DNA of 64,000 bases from Nitrospiria bacterium (GTDB lineage Bacteria > Nitrospirota > Nitrospiria > JACQBZ01), in the NCBI GenBank assembly GCA_035498035.1, contig DATKAN010000025.1:81190-145189 (forward strand), given 5' to 3'. A model generated the notes under the pieces. The model was not told the origin of the DNA, searched no databases, and was given only the letters and a program-made list of their open reading frames with translations. The translations under genes were made by a program, and so were the position numbers. This document shows positions 9,406 to 17,798 of this stretch, one piece after another. Numbering within the stretch: the stretch's first letter is position 1; every line of letters starts with the position of its first letter.

Positions 9406-9984
9406 ATGTCGAAAACCATTCCGCCCGAACTGCTTGAAGAAGCCTACCGCCAAGGCATCTTTCCGATGGCGGATGAGGGCGGGCGGATCCGCTGGTACTC
9501 CCCCGATCCGCGTACGATCATCGATCTGGACCGGTTTCATATTTCTCGCCGACTGGCCCGGACGATCCGAAGCAAAAAGTTTGAGATCACGGTCGATCGC
9601 GATTTTGAACGCGTTATGCGAAGCTGTGCGAATCGAGAGGAGACCTGGATCAGCGACGAGATCGTGGCGGCCTACTCGGCCTTGCACCGCTTAGGAAAGG
9701 CCCATTCGATCGAGGCCTATTATGAAGGGAAACTGGCGGGGGGAATTTACGGCGTGAGTCTGGGCGGGGCGTTCATGGGGGAATCGATGTTCACGATCGT
9801 GCGCGACGCCTCGAAAGTCTCCCTCGCGTTCCTGGTCGGGCGCTTGAAGGAGCGGGGCTATGCGTTATTCGATGTCCAGTTCACGACGCCGCACCTAAAA
9901 CGCTTCGGCGCGGTCGAGATTCCCCGTCGGGAATACCTCCGTCGGCTTGAAAAAGCGCTCGCCCTTCCCTGCCGGTTTGATTAA
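9406..9984 (+). CDS. aat: Leucyl/phenylalanyl-tRNA-protein transferase
   Basis: 192 aa, slightly short for the family (usually 200-240) because the N terminus is trimmed. Transfers Leu or Phe from charged tRNA to proteins with N-terminal Arg or Lys, creating substrates for ClpS-ClpAP (N-end rule). Conserved motifs: YRQGIFPMA, RWYSPDPR, HSIEAYYEGKLAGGIYGVSLGGAFMGESMF region (about 104-131, with the GESMF core) and FDVQFTTPHLKRFGAVEI. Only 3 bp after pntB, so co-transcribed. Its stop shares a TTAA with the stop of the convergent ihf gene. Confidence 0.95.
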   Translation: MSKTIPPELLEEAYRQGIFPMADEGGRIRWYSPDPRTIIDLDRFHISRRLARTIRSKKFEITVDRDFERVMRSCANREETWISDEIVAAYSALHRLGKAHSIEAYYEGKLAGGIYGVSLGGAFMGESMFTIVRDASKVSLAFLVGRLKERGYALFDVQFTTPHLKRFGAVEIPRREYLRRLEKALALPCRFD

Positions 9985-10259
9985 CTGTTCACGATCTCTT
10001 TTAATTCTTTTCCGGCCTTGAAGAACGGCACCCGCTTGGCCGGGACGTGGACCTGCGTGCCGGTCTTGGGATTTCGCCCTTCCCGCATGCGCCGCTGTCG
10101 GAGTTTGAAGCTCCCGAAACCGCGGATCTCGATTTTATCCCCGTTGGCCAGCGACTGCCGGATGCTGTTGAAGATCGTGTTGACGATCATCTCGGTCTGA
10201 CGTTTCGTGAGGTGGGTCACTTTCTGGGACATCGTTTCGATCAACTGGGCTTTGGTCAT
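9981..10259 (-). CDS. HU/IHF family DNA-bending protein (integration host factor-like)
   Basis: 92 aa. Architectural DNA-binding protein. MTKAQLIETMSQ start, GDKIEIRGFGSFKLRQRR and RNPKTG...VPAKRVPFFKAGKELK are the HU/IHF hallmarks; the arm reads NPKTGTQVHVPAKR. Start chosen at the ATG with GAGGAGAGGAGAA just upstream; the open frame extends 13 codons further but without support. Last gene of the pheA-rpsA operon, 38 bp after sppA; the order rpsA-sppA-ihf is common and usually labelled ihfB or hip. Convergent with aat, sharing the stop-codon bases. Confidence 0.93.
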   Translation of the reverse strand: MTKAQLIETMSQKVTHLTKRQTEMIVNTIFNSIRQSLANGDKIEIRGFGSFKLRQRRMREGRNPKTGTQVHVPAKRVPFFKAGKELKEIVNS

Positions 10260-10297
10260 TTCTCCTCTCCTCGTGAGTGGAATTGGACAAGGATCCA

Positions 10298-11179
10298 TTA
10301 AAACGCCATCAGGTATTTCAACGATACGCCGGTTTGGGGCAGTTGCATGCTGGGCAAGCGGCCCAGGAACTGGTCCCGGAACAGATCCAATAACGAGGTT
10401 CGTTTTCGGGATTCCACAATCCGGGGCTCCCCTTTGATTCCGACCAGATCGGCCGTAAGCCGGATCGTGTCCTGAAGATCGCCGATGTCGTCCACCAGCC
10501 CGAGCTGCTTGGCCTCCCGTCCGGTGAAGACGCGCCCGTCGGCCATCCGGCGAACCCGATCCTCCTCCAGCCCCCTCCCTTCGGCCACCGCTTGGATGAA
10601 CTGGTCGTGGACATCGTCCATCAAACTTTGCAGGATCGCCCGCTCCTCCGGCTGCATCTTGCGGAAGGGAGAGCCGATGTCCTTGTTCCGGCCGCTCTTG
10701 ATCACGACGCTCTCAACGCCGATCTTCTTGAACAAGCCCTCCACGTTGGCCAGCTCCATGATCACGCCGATGCTCCCGGTCAGCGTACCCGGACTGGCCA
10801 CGATCCGGTTGGAGGCGCTGGCGATGTAATAACCGCCGGAGGCGGCCACCGTCCCCATCGAGACCACCACTTTCTTTTGACCCTCCTCGCGGATTTTTTT
10901 CACTTCTTCGTAGATTTCCTGGGAGGGAACGACCCCGCCCCCGGGACTGTCGATCCGGAGGATGATGGCCTTGATTCCGGAATTTTGATCGTAGCGATGG
11001 AGTTCTTCAATCGTGTCGGAGGAATCGAGGATGACGCCTTCGATTTTGATCAGGGCGATCCGGTCCCCGAGGAGGCCGCCGCCGGCCTGCATGACGGCGG
11101 CGGAATAGGTCATGATAAAGAAGAGGGCGGCCAGGACGGCCAACAGGATCAGGCCGACCATCAGCGGATGCTTTTTCAT
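10298..11179 (-). CDS. sppA: Signal peptide peptidase SppA (S49 family, short form)
   Basis: 293 aa. Membrane-anchored serine protease that clears cleaved signal peptides. One N-terminal TM (about residues 6-27), then the S49 domain. Catalytic Ser114 in TVAASGGYY and Lys166 in SGRNKDIG are 52 residues apart, as in the Ser-Lys dyad of the short SppA forms; RIDSPGGG (75-82) is the oxyanion-hole region. Located between rpsA (14 bp) and ihf. Confidence 0.95.
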   Translation of the reverse strand: MKKHPLMVGLILLAVLAALFFIMTYSAAVMQAGGGLLGDRIALIKIEGVILDSSDTIEELHRYDQNSGIKAIILRIDSPGGGVVPSQEIYEEVKKIREEGQKKVVVSMGTVAASGGYYIASASNRIVASPGTLTGSIGVIMELANVEGLFKKIGVESVVIKSGRNKDIGSPFRKMQPEERAILQSLMDDVHDQFIQAVAEGRGLEEDRVRRMADGRVFTGREAKQLGLVDDIGDLQDTIRLTADLVGIKGEPRIVESRKRTSLLDLFRDQFLGRLPSMQLPQTGVSLKYLMAF

Positions 11180-11193
11180 TTTCCAGCCCCGTC

Positions 11194-11997
11194 TTATTTC
11201 TTATCTTTTTTCTGGGCGCGTTCCTGCTCGCTCTTGTAGGCCTTGACGCTCAAGGCGATCTTGCGTTCCGGAATGTCCATCTTGATGATCTGGGCGCGAA
11301 TGACATCGTTTACCTGCATGGCATCCCCGATCCGGGAGGACGGCTCGATGCCCGTTTCACTGACATGGATCAGCCCTTCCACCCCGTCCTCCAATTCGAC
11401 GAAGACGCCGAAATCCGTCACCTTGACGACCCGGCACTTCACCACGTCGCCGACCCGGTATTTCTCGGCGATCCCGGTTTCCCACGGATCGGATTGAAGC
11501 TGCTTGTAGCCGAGGGAGAGGCGTTCCTTTTCCTTGTCCACTTTGAGAACCACCGCCTCGACCGCCTGGCCTTTCTTAAACAACTCGGAGGGATGGGTCA
11601 GGCGCTTGGTCCAAGACATGTCCGAAATATGGATCAGACCGTCGATCCCTTCTTCCAGTCCCACAAACGCCCCGAAGTCGGTCAGCCCCTTGATCTTGCC
11701 GGTGATCCGGCTCCCGACCGGATATTTGCCTTCGACCGCGCTCCACGGATTCGGCGTCACCTGCTTCATGCCCAGCGAGATCTTGCGATTCTCGCGGTCC
11801 ACCATCAGGACGACCACCTCCACATGATCTCCGACCGAAACCAGTTTGGAGGGATGGCGAACCTCGTGGCTCCAGGACATCTCCGAGATATGAACCAGGC
11901 CCTCGATGCCGGCCTCGAGCTCCACGAAGGCGCCGTAATCCGTGATGCTCACGATTTTCCCTTTGAGCCGGGTCCCGACGGGGTATTTCTCCTCCAC
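11194..11997 (-). CDS. rpsA: Ribosomal protein S1, C-terminal half (domains 4-6), separated from the first half by an amber codon
   Basis: Three S1 RNA-binding domains (roughly residues 5-75, 92-162 and 178-250 of this part), followed by a basic tail. It is in the same frame as the upstream half and only 7 sense codons lie between the TAG at 12019-12021 and the GTG used here. Together the two parts make a six-domain S1 of about 551 codons, the usual length in Gram-negative bacteria. If translated alone, it would start at the GTG at 11997, with only a weak GGGGA before it. Either an assembly error, a true nonsense mutation, or readthrough would explain it; see the finding. Confidence 0.75.
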   Translation of the reverse strand: MEEKYPVGTRLKGKIVSITDYGAFVELEAGIEGLVHISEMSWSHEVRHPSKLVSVGDHVEVVVLMVDRENRKISLGMKQVTPNPWSAVEGKYPVGSRITGKIKGLTDFGAFVGLEEGIDGLIHISDMSWTKRLTHPSELFKKGQAVEAVVLKVDKEKERLSLGYKQLQSDPWETGIAEKYRVGDVVKCRVVKVTDFGVFVELEDGVEGLIHVSETGIEPSSRIGDAMQVNDVIRAQIIKMDIPERKIALSVKAYKSEQERAQKKDKK

Positions 11998-12018
11998 CCG
12001 TCCCCAGGGATCGGGCGT

Positions 12019-12849
12019 CTATTGCTTGAGTCCGAGGGAAACGCGGCCGGTTTCTTTGTCATATTTCAGGACGACCACGCCGATCCGGTCGCCCACCGAC
12101 AGGATCTCGGAAGGATGGTTCACCCGCCCCCAGGACATATCCGTGATGTGGAGCAGACCGTCGATCCCGCCCAGATCGATGAAGGCCCCGTACTCCGTAA
12201 TGTTCTTGACCATTCCATCGATGAGCTGCCCGTCCTCCAGCGTCGCCATGGCGGCGCGGCGTTTCTTGTCCCGCGACTCCTCCAACAGCACGCGACGGGA
12301 GACGACGATGTTTCCCCGGCGGTGGTTCATCTTGATAATCTTCATCGGAAAGGTTTTGCCGACCAGGGCGTCCAGGTCGCGCACCGGATGCAGGTCGATC
12401 TGCGAGCCCGGCAGAAAGGCCTTGACCCCGATGTCCACCATCATCCCGCCCTTGACTTTTGAGACCATCTTGCCATCGACGACCTCTCCTTTCTCGAAGG
12501 ACTTCTCCAAGACTTCCCAAACCTTCATCTTGGCCGCCTTCTCCTTGGAAAGGATGAGGTTCCCCTCGTTGTCCTCGCGCTCTTCCAGATAAACCTGGAT
12601 CCGTTCCCCGACCTTCAGGGCCGCGATCTCGGCCGAGCTGAATTCACCGGCGGGGATCAGCCCTTCGGATTTGTAGCCGATATCCACCACCACGCCGGCC
12701 TGTTGAACGGCCACCACCGTCCCCTCGACGACCCCTCCTTCCTTTAAATTTTTAAACGATTCCTCATAGAGGGCGTGCATATTCATCGGGAGCTCTTCGT
12801 TCGGCGCCCCTGCGGTCTTGGTGGTCGGTGCTTCTTCCGAAAACGTCAT
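12019..12849 (-). CDS. rpsA: Ribosomal protein S1, N-terminal half (domains 1-3), ending at an in-frame TAG
   Basis: 276 aa. S1 domains at about residues 36-104, 122-188 and 206-276. Domains 1 and 2 are the ribosome-anchoring pair, domain 3 begins the mRNA-binding series. Ends GRVSLGLKQ then TAG, where a normal S1 continues (compare the domain 4-5 junction of the same protein, GMKQVTPNPW, with GLKQ-stop-TPDPW here). Start ATG is supported by the MTFSEEA.. leader and an AAGGGGAT box. A promoter lies just upstream, inside the end of plsC. Confidence 0.85.
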   Translation of the reverse strand: MTFSEEAPTTKTAGAPNEELPMNMHALYEESFKNLKEGGVVEGTVVAVQQAGVVVDIGYKSEGLIPAGEFSSAEIAALKVGERIQVYLEEREDNEGNLILSKEKAAKMKVWEVLEKSFEKGEVVDGKMVSKVKGGMMVDIGVKAFLPGSQIDLHPVRDLDALVGKTFPMKIIKMNHRRGNIVVSRRVLLEESRDKKRRAAMATLEDGQLIDGMVKNITEYGAFIDLGGIDGLLHITDMSWGRVNHPSEILSVGDRIGVVVLKYDKETGRVSLGLKQ

Positions 12850-12914
12850 GCTGTCTTCATCCCCTTTCCGTTCGATTGGATTGTAATTAATTTCCTAACA
12901 AAAACTGAAAGCGC

Positions 12915-12944
12915 ATTGTACTATACTTCTTCATGATTTGTCAC
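12915..12944 (-). promoter_or_regulatory. Internal promoter of rpsA
   Basis: On the minus strand GTGACA (12939-12944), 18 bp, TACAAT (12915-12920). It lies in the 99-bp gap between plsC and rpsA and would give rpsA-sppA-ihf their own transcript within the aromatic operon. Confidence 0.5.
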
Positions 12945-12948
12945 TATT

Positions 12949-13623
12949 TTAATTATTTTCACCCTTCACGGTCGCATCCGGCACGGAATCGATTTTCGGT
13001 ATCGGTTCACCCATGGCCTGAGCCTCCAATTTCACGATCTGCTCCATCACGGTCCGGCTGATCTGAAGATAAAGTTCCTTTCCGTCCCCCTTCCGGATTT
13101 GCTCCGTGAAATCAATCGGTTCACCGATGAACACCGTCACCGGATGGAGTCGAACCATCCAGGCGCCCACGGGGAGCGCCTTGTCGGTTCCGGCCACATA
13201 GACCGGAATCACCTTCGCACCGCTCTTGGCCACGATCATCCCGATCCCCGGCATCGGTTTCTGGAGGCGTCCACCGATACTCCGGCCGCCCTCCGGATAC
13301 ATCACCACGCAATGGCCCTGCTTAAGCCGTCGAACGGCTTCCATCAGTCCGATGCGGGAGCGATGCCCCTTTTCGATCGGGAAACCGTTCAGTTTCCGAT
13401 ACAGCCTTCCAACGAAGCGGCCGCGAAACAGGCTGGACTTCCCCATGAAATGAAGCGGACGGTCGATCATGGCGCCGAGAAGCGGGATATCCAGATAGCT
13501 GACATGATTCGGCGCGAACAGGACCGGTCCGGTCTGGGGGACGTGCTCCGCGCCGACCACACGCAGTCGCAACAGGAGCCGGCCCATGGTTTTCACGATC
13601 GCATGGGAGACCGCGTACAGCAT
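12949..13623 (-). CDS. plsC: 1-acyl-sn-glycerol-3-phosphate acyltransferase
   Basis: 224 aa. Makes phosphatidic acid from lysophosphatidic acid at the inner membrane. Motif I NHVSYLD gives the catalytic His40-x4-Asp45; motif II FRGRFVGRLYRKLNGFPIEK (residues 67-86) and motif III YPEGGRS with Glu111 are present; motif IV VIPVYVAGT. Starts 1 bp after the end of cmk (13625). Its placement between cmk and rpsA makes it part of the same transcript, linking lipid synthesis with translation and DNA precursor genes. Confidence 0.93.
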   Translation of the reverse strand: MLYAVSHAIVKTMGRLLLRLRVVGAEHVPQTGPVLFAPNHVSYLDIPLLGAMIDRPLHFMGKSSLFRGRFVGRLYRKLNGFPIEKGHRSRIGLMEAVRRLKQGHCVVMYPEGGRSIGGRLQKPMPGIGMIVAKSGAKVIPVYVAGTDKALPVGAWMVRLHPVTVFIGEPIDFTEQIRKGDGKELYLQISRTVMEQIVKLEAQAMGEPIPKIDSVPDATVKGENN

Positions 13624-13624
13624 C

Positions 13625-14374
13625 TCACCGGTCCACCGGACCGCGGGAGATCCTCACGGGCAAGCCCGTTTTCTGCTGTATCGCCTCCGCCATCGTCGAA
13701 ACCACGTCTTCCAGTGTCTGGCCGGTCGAGTCGATACGGATCGCGTCTTCCGCCACCTTGAGCGGCGCGAGCTCCCGGCTGGAGTCTTTCAGATCCCGAG
13801 TGTCGATCTCCTGCCGGGTTTGGGTCAGATCGACCGTCATTCCCTGCTGACGGAGTTCCTCATACCGGCGCTTCACGCGGACCTCCGGAGAAGCGTTCAA
13901 GAAGAATTTCACCGTCGCTTCCGGAAACACCACCGTTCCGATATCGCGCCCCTCCACCACAATCCCGCCGCGCGCGCCAACTTCGCTCCCCATCCGACGC
14001 TGGATACCCAGCAAGCGACGGCGAACCGCCGCCACGACCGCCACGGCTGCGGCGGCCCGGCTCACGTCCGGGGTTCGGATCTCGCCCGTGATGTCGCGTC
14101 CGTCCAGATAAACCCTCATCCCTTCGCCGTCGGGCCGGACCGTCAATTCCAGCCGGGAGCATAACGATTCGAGGGCCTCTTCGTCCTGAACGCTCACCCC
14201 TTCCTTCAACGCCTTCCATCCCACCGCCCGGTAGAGGGCGCCCGTGTCCAGATAAAGGTAACCCAGCGTCTTTGCCAGTAATCGGGCGGCGCTGCTCTTG
14301 CCCGAGCCGGCCGGACCGTCGATCGCAATGATTAGGGGGGTTGTCGCGCGGGCCGCCATCCGCCTCCCCGTCAT
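13625..14374 (-). CDS. cmk: Cytidylate kinase
   Basis: 249 aa from the ATG at 14374, which overlaps the aroA stop (ATGA); an internal ATG at 14359 with GGGGAGG close by would give 244 aa and is equally possible. Phosphorylates CMP and dCMP. P-loop GPAGSGKSS, YLDTGALYRA, the LDGRDITGEIRTPDV segment, VEGRDIGTVVFP and the LID RDLKDSSRELAPLK are classical. The open frame extends far upstream inside aroA in another frame, which is spurious. Confidence 0.94.
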   Translation of the reverse strand: MTGRRMAARATTPLIIAIDGPAGSGKSSAARLLAKTLGYLYLDTGALYRAVGWKALKEGVSVQDEEALESLCSRLELTVRPDGEGMRVYLDGRDITGEIRTPDVSRAAAAVAVVAAVRRRLLGIQRRMGSEVGARGGIVVEGRDIGTVVFPEATVKFFLNASPEVRVKRRYEELRQQGMTVDLTQTRQEIDTRDLKDSSRELAPLKVAEDAIRIDSTGQTLEDVVSTMAEAIQQKTGLPVRISRGPVDR

Positions 14375-15666
14375 CCCGTCACGGATTTCAGGAGGGACGG
14401 GAAACCGGGAAAGGAGGTCTCGATCCATTCGGCCCCTTCCACCACGGTCTCGCCCTCGGCGACCAGACCGGCGATGGCCAGGGCCATCGCGATGCGGTGA
14501 TCGTCCTCGCTCCGACACCGGGCCCCCGATAGCTTTCGGCCCCCGCGGATCACCAGCCCATCCGGCCGTTCCTTCAGGTCGACCCCCAGTTTGGAAAGCT
14601 CGCGGGCGATGGTCCGGATCCGGTCCGATTCCTTCACCCGAAGCTCCTCCGCCCCCTGCACGACGGTCTCGCCCTCCGCCACGGCCGCGGCGACGCACAG
14701 GATCGGGAATTCATCGATCGTCTTCGGCACGCTTTCGGGCCGAATCGAAATCCCCTTGAGCGGACGCGAACGCACCGCCAGATCCGCGACGGGTTCATGA
14801 TTGACCTCGCGAAGGTTCTCGAGACGGATCTCGGCTCCCATTTCCGAGAGCAGTTCCAAAAGACCCGTGCGGGTCGGGTTGACGCCCACATGGCGGATCA
14901 TGAGCTCCGAATCCTTCACGATCGTGGCCGCCACGATAAAAAAAGCGGCGGAAGAGAAATCCCCCGGAACCTCGATTTCACGGCCCGAGAATTCGGACGG
15001 CGGTTTCAGCGAAATCTCCAGGCCCTCGACCTCGACGGAAATCCCGAGCCCGCGGAACATCCGCTCGGTATGGTCGCGAGAGGGCAGGGGTTCGGCCAGG
15101 ACGGTTCGGCCCTCGGCCAGCAATCCGGCCAGAAGCAGCGCGGACTTGACCTGCGCGCTGGCCACCGGCAACGCATAAGCGATGCCCTGCAGGCGCCTTC
15201 CACGGACGGCCAAGGGCGCCATGTTCCCGCCTTCGCGACCGTCGATTTCGGCCCCCATCCGCCGGAGCGGATCGACCACCCGCCGCATGGGTCGACGCCG
15301 CAACGATTCGTCCCCGGTCAGGACCGAAAAAAAATCCTGGCCGGCCAGGACGCCGGCCAAAAGCCTCAGCCCCGTGCCGGAATTTCCCAAATCCAACACC
15401 CCCGACGGTTCGGATAGGCCGCGAAGCCCTTTCCCCTCGATCCGCAAGGGGCCGCTGGCCGTTCGGCCTTCCTGGATGGAAACACCCATCGAACGGAAGG
15501 CCGAAGCGGTATGCAGACAGTCGTCGGAAGGCAGGTAGCCCTTGACCACCGTCGTCCCGCGAGCGAGGGAACCCAGGATGATCGCCCGGTGGGTGATCGA
15601 TTTATCCCCGGGCACCGTGATCGTCCCATGAATCCCCCGGCTTTTCCTGACCGCGATCGATTTCAT
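14371..15666 (-). CDS. aroA: 3-phosphoshikimate 1-carboxyvinyltransferase (EPSP synthase)
   Basis: 431 aa. Sixth step of the shikimate pathway: transfers the enolpyruvyl group of PEP to shikimate 3-phosphate. N-terminal GDKSITHRAIILGSLA binds substrate, DLGNSGTGLRLLAG binds PEP, SAQVKSALLLAGL and RVKESDRI are conserved. Start ATG 1 bp after tyrA stop region; ends overlapping cmk. The C-terminal ending EWIETSFPGFPSLL is typical. Confidence 0.96.
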   Translation of the reverse strand: MKSIAVRKSRGIHGTITVPGDKSITHRAIILGSLARGTTVVKGYLPSDDCLHTASAFRSMGVSIQEGRTASGPLRIEGKGLRGLSEPSGVLDLGNSGTGLRLLAGVLAGQDFFSVLTGDESLRRRPMRRVVDPLRRMGAEIDGREGGNMAPLAVRGRRLQGIAYALPVASAQVKSALLLAGLLAEGRTVLAEPLPSRDHTERMFRGLGISVEVEGLEISLKPPSEFSGREIEVPGDFSSAAFFIVAATIVKDSELMIRHVGVNPTRTGLLELLSEMGAEIRLENLREVNHEPVADLAVRSRPLKGISIRPESVPKTIDEFPILCVAAAVAEGETVVQGAEELRVKESDRIRTIARELSKLGVDLKERPDGLVIRGGRKLSGARCRSEDDHRIAMALAIAGLVAEGETVVEGAEWIETSFPGFPSLLKSVTG

Positions 15667-15667
15667 T

Positions 15668-16612
15668 TCAATTTAATTTTTCCTTGGCCGTTCGGGCCCG
15701 TTCGAATTCGCGCTGCAGTCCTTCCGCGTGGCCTTCCACCAGGAGCCGCTTGAACCGGTCCAGGGTTTTCTCGTAGGCCTCGATGACGGCCAAAAGATTT
15801 TCCCGGTTGGCCATGCAGATGTCCCGCCACATCTCGGGGGAACTGGAGGCCACCCGGGTGAAATCCCGGAACCCGCCCGCCGAATAGGACAGAAGATCGC
15901 CGCTCTTGGACTGAAGCTCGAGCGCGGTGTTGACGAGTGCGTATGCGATCAGATGCGGCAGATGGCTCACAACGGCCAGGATCCGATCGTGCGTGTCGGG
16001 ATCCATCGAAACGGTCCTGACCCCGATCGCCTCCCAGAACCGTTGAACTTTTTTGAAGGCCTCGGGAGAGGTTCGGTCGGTCGGCGTCAGGATGCAAAGG
16101 GCCCCCGTGAACAGGTTCGCCGAGGCCGCCTCGATCCCGGATCGCTCACGACCGGCGATCGGATGCCCCCCCACGAAGGAGGTCCGATTCGACGGACCGC
16201 TGGAAAACAACTCTTCCAGATGACGGACCAGGTAGCCTTTGACGCTTCCCACATCCGTGACGACGGTCCCTTCCGAGAGGCAGGGGGCCAACTCGCGGGA
16301 CACGGCCTTCAGTTGTCCCACCGGAGCGGCCAGGATCACCAGATCCGCTCTATGAACCGCCTTTTCAATATTCCGGAAATCCGCTTCGTAGCGGTCGACC
16401 GCCTTCCGCGCGACCGCCCGTCTCAGCTCGTCGGCGCGGGGTCCCACGCCGATGATCGTATCCGCCAGTCGTTTTTTGCGGGCGGCCATCCCGAGGGACC
16501 CGCCGATCAAACCGACCCCAACGATGACGATCTTTCGGAACAGGCGTTTTTGAGCCTGGATCGCGGGGGCACGACGTGCCGTGCCCTTCCTAGACTTCGC
16601 GGCCAATCGCAT
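15668..16612 (-). CDS. tyrA: Prephenate dehydrogenase
   Basis: 314 aa from the ATG at 16612 (GGAAG 7 nt before); it overlaps aroF by 23 bp. NAD(P)-dependent oxidative decarboxylation of prephenate to 4-hydroxyphenylpyruvate in tyrosine synthesis. The nucleotide-binding motif VGVGLIGGSLG is at about 31-41; VTDVGSVK, GGHPIAGRERSG and SHLPHLIAYALV are family signatures. There is a basic 26-residue extension before the Rossmann fold. No ACT domain, so feedback control by tyrosine is not evident. Confidence 0.94.
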   Translation of the reverse strand: MRLAAKSRKGTARRAPAIQAQKRLFRKIVIVGVGLIGGSLGMAARKKRLADTIIGVGPRADELRRAVARKAVDRYEADFRNIEKAVHRADLVILAAPVGQLKAVSRELAPCLSEGTVVTDVGSVKGYLVRHLEELFSSGPSNRTSFVGGHPIAGRERSGIEAASANLFTGALCILTPTDRTSPEAFKKVQRFWEAIGVRTVSMDPDTHDRILAVVSHLPHLIAYALVNTALELQSKSGDLLSYSAGGFRDFTRVASSSPEMWRDICMANRENLLAVIEAYEKTLDRFKRLLVEGHAEGLQREFERARTAKEKLN

Positions 16613-17606
16613 CGGCAATCTTCCGGATCTCGCTCATCATGGTCTTGAACTTGTTCGGCTTGATCGACTCCTCGCCGTCGCAGAGGGCCTCTTCCGGGTT
16701 TTGATGGACCTCCACCATGATGCCGTCCGCGCCGGCCGCCACCGCGGCCCGCGCGAGGGGAACGACCAGCTCCCAGCGGCCGGTCGCATGGCTGGGGTCC
16801 ACGATGATCGGCAGGTGGCTCATGCCCTTGATGACCGGGACGGCCGACAGGTCGAGCGTGTTTCGGGTGGCGGTCTCAAACGTCCGTATTCCCCGTTCGC
16901 ATAGGATCACCTTATGATTCCCCCGCGCCATGACGTACTCGGCCGAGAGCAGGAACTCCTTGATCGTGGCCGATAGGCCCCGCTTCAAAAGGACCGGCTT
17001 GTCGTAGGCCCCCACCTCCGTCAGCAGCCGGAAGTTCTGCATGTTTCGCGCGCCGATCTGGAGGATGTCGGCATGCTCGGCCACCAGCGCCACGTCGCGG
17101 GGGTCCACTACCTCCGTAACGATCGGCAGCCCGGTCTTTTTCTTGGCCTCCACGAGAAACTCCAGCCCTTTTTCCTCGAGTCCCTGAAAGCTGTACGGGG
17201 AGGTCCGCGGCTTGAAGGCGCCGCCGCGGAGGATCGTCGCCCCGGCCTCCTTCACCGCCTGGGCGATATGGACCAGCAGATCCTGCTTTTCGACGGCGCA
17301 GGGCCCGGCCATCACATGAACCTTTTTACCGCCGATCTTGACGCCCTTCGCCACCTCCACTATGGAATCGGTTTTTTTAAATTCGCGGCTGACCAGCTTG
17401 TAAGGGGACAGGATCGGCATCACCTTCTCGACGCCCGGGAAGATGGACAGCGGCTGACTGGCCAACTGGCGCTCATCTCCGATCGCCCCGATGATCACGC
17501 GCTCCTCGCCTCGGGAGACGTGGGGCTTGAGTCCGTACTCTTTCAGTTTATCGATGATATGGTTGATTTCTTTTTCGGTGACGTCCGGTTTCAAGACAAT
17601 AATCAT
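16590..17606 (-). CDS. aroF: 3-deoxy-7-phosphoheptulonate synthase (DAHP synthase) 1
   Basis: 338 aa. First committed step of aromatic synthesis: condenses PEP and erythrose 4-phosphate. N-terminal ferredoxin-like regulatory domain (1-70) followed by the type I-beta TIM barrel with [38 protein letters not shown] and IVDPSHATG. ATG preceded by AAAGGG. A second, clearly homologous copy is at 31072-32085; this one is in the pheA-hisC-tyrA-aroA operon and is likely the biosynthetic enzyme for Phe/Tyr. Confidence 0.95.
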   Translation of the reverse strand: MIIVLKPDVTEKEINHIIDKLKEYGLKPHVSRGEERVIIGAIGDERQLASQPLSIFPGVEKVMPILSPYKLVSREFKKTDSIVEVAKGVKIGGKKVHVMAGPCAVEKQDLLVHIAQAVKEAGATILRGGAFKPRTSPYSFQGLEEKGLEFLVEAKKKTGLPIVTEVVDPRDVALVAEHADILQIGARNMQNFRLLTEVGAYDKPVLLKRGLSATIKEFLLSAEYVMARGNHKVILCERGIRTFETATRNTLDLSAVPVIKGMSHLPIIVDPSHATGRWELVVPLARAAVAAGADGIMVEVHQNPEEALCDGEESIKPNKFKTMMSEIRKIADAIGREV

Positions 17607-17625
17607 GCAGCACCCTTTCTATTTG

Positions 17626-17752
17626 TTGGGGGCCCGCTTCGCCCCCTCCACACATCGGCTGCAAACTGCCGAGTGCAGGCCGGCCGAGCCGGATAAAGCG
17701 GCTCGACTGAGCTCGCCGAAGTCTTCCCCCTCCCGCTCGCGTTGTTCGCCGG
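17626..17752 (-). repeat. Operon-internal hairpin repeat, copy B
   Basis: On the minus strand: AACGCGAGCGGGAGGGGGAAG at the left end, a longer variable centre (about 65 bp, with a CGAGCC/GGCTCG hairpin), then TGGAGGGGGCGAAGCGG and GCCCCCAAC. The terminal hairpin is kept with changed loop and longer stem (GGGGGC/GCCCCC), which is compensatory variation. Located between hisC and aroF, in the direction of transcription, with aroF SD right after it. Confidence 0.68.
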
Positions 17753-17798
17753 GAAAGTAATTTAATCGGATGGGCCAGGCCCGATCCTCGCTGGCTGT

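Noticed and set aside
12019-12021. Amber codon as pyrrolysine or a general recoding
   Set aside because: TAG ends several other genes in the window at normal positions, and no pyl genes or recoding structure were seen.
13000-17700. Long plus-strand open frames opposite the aromatic operon
   Set aside because: High-GC shadows of well-recognised minus-strand enzymes.
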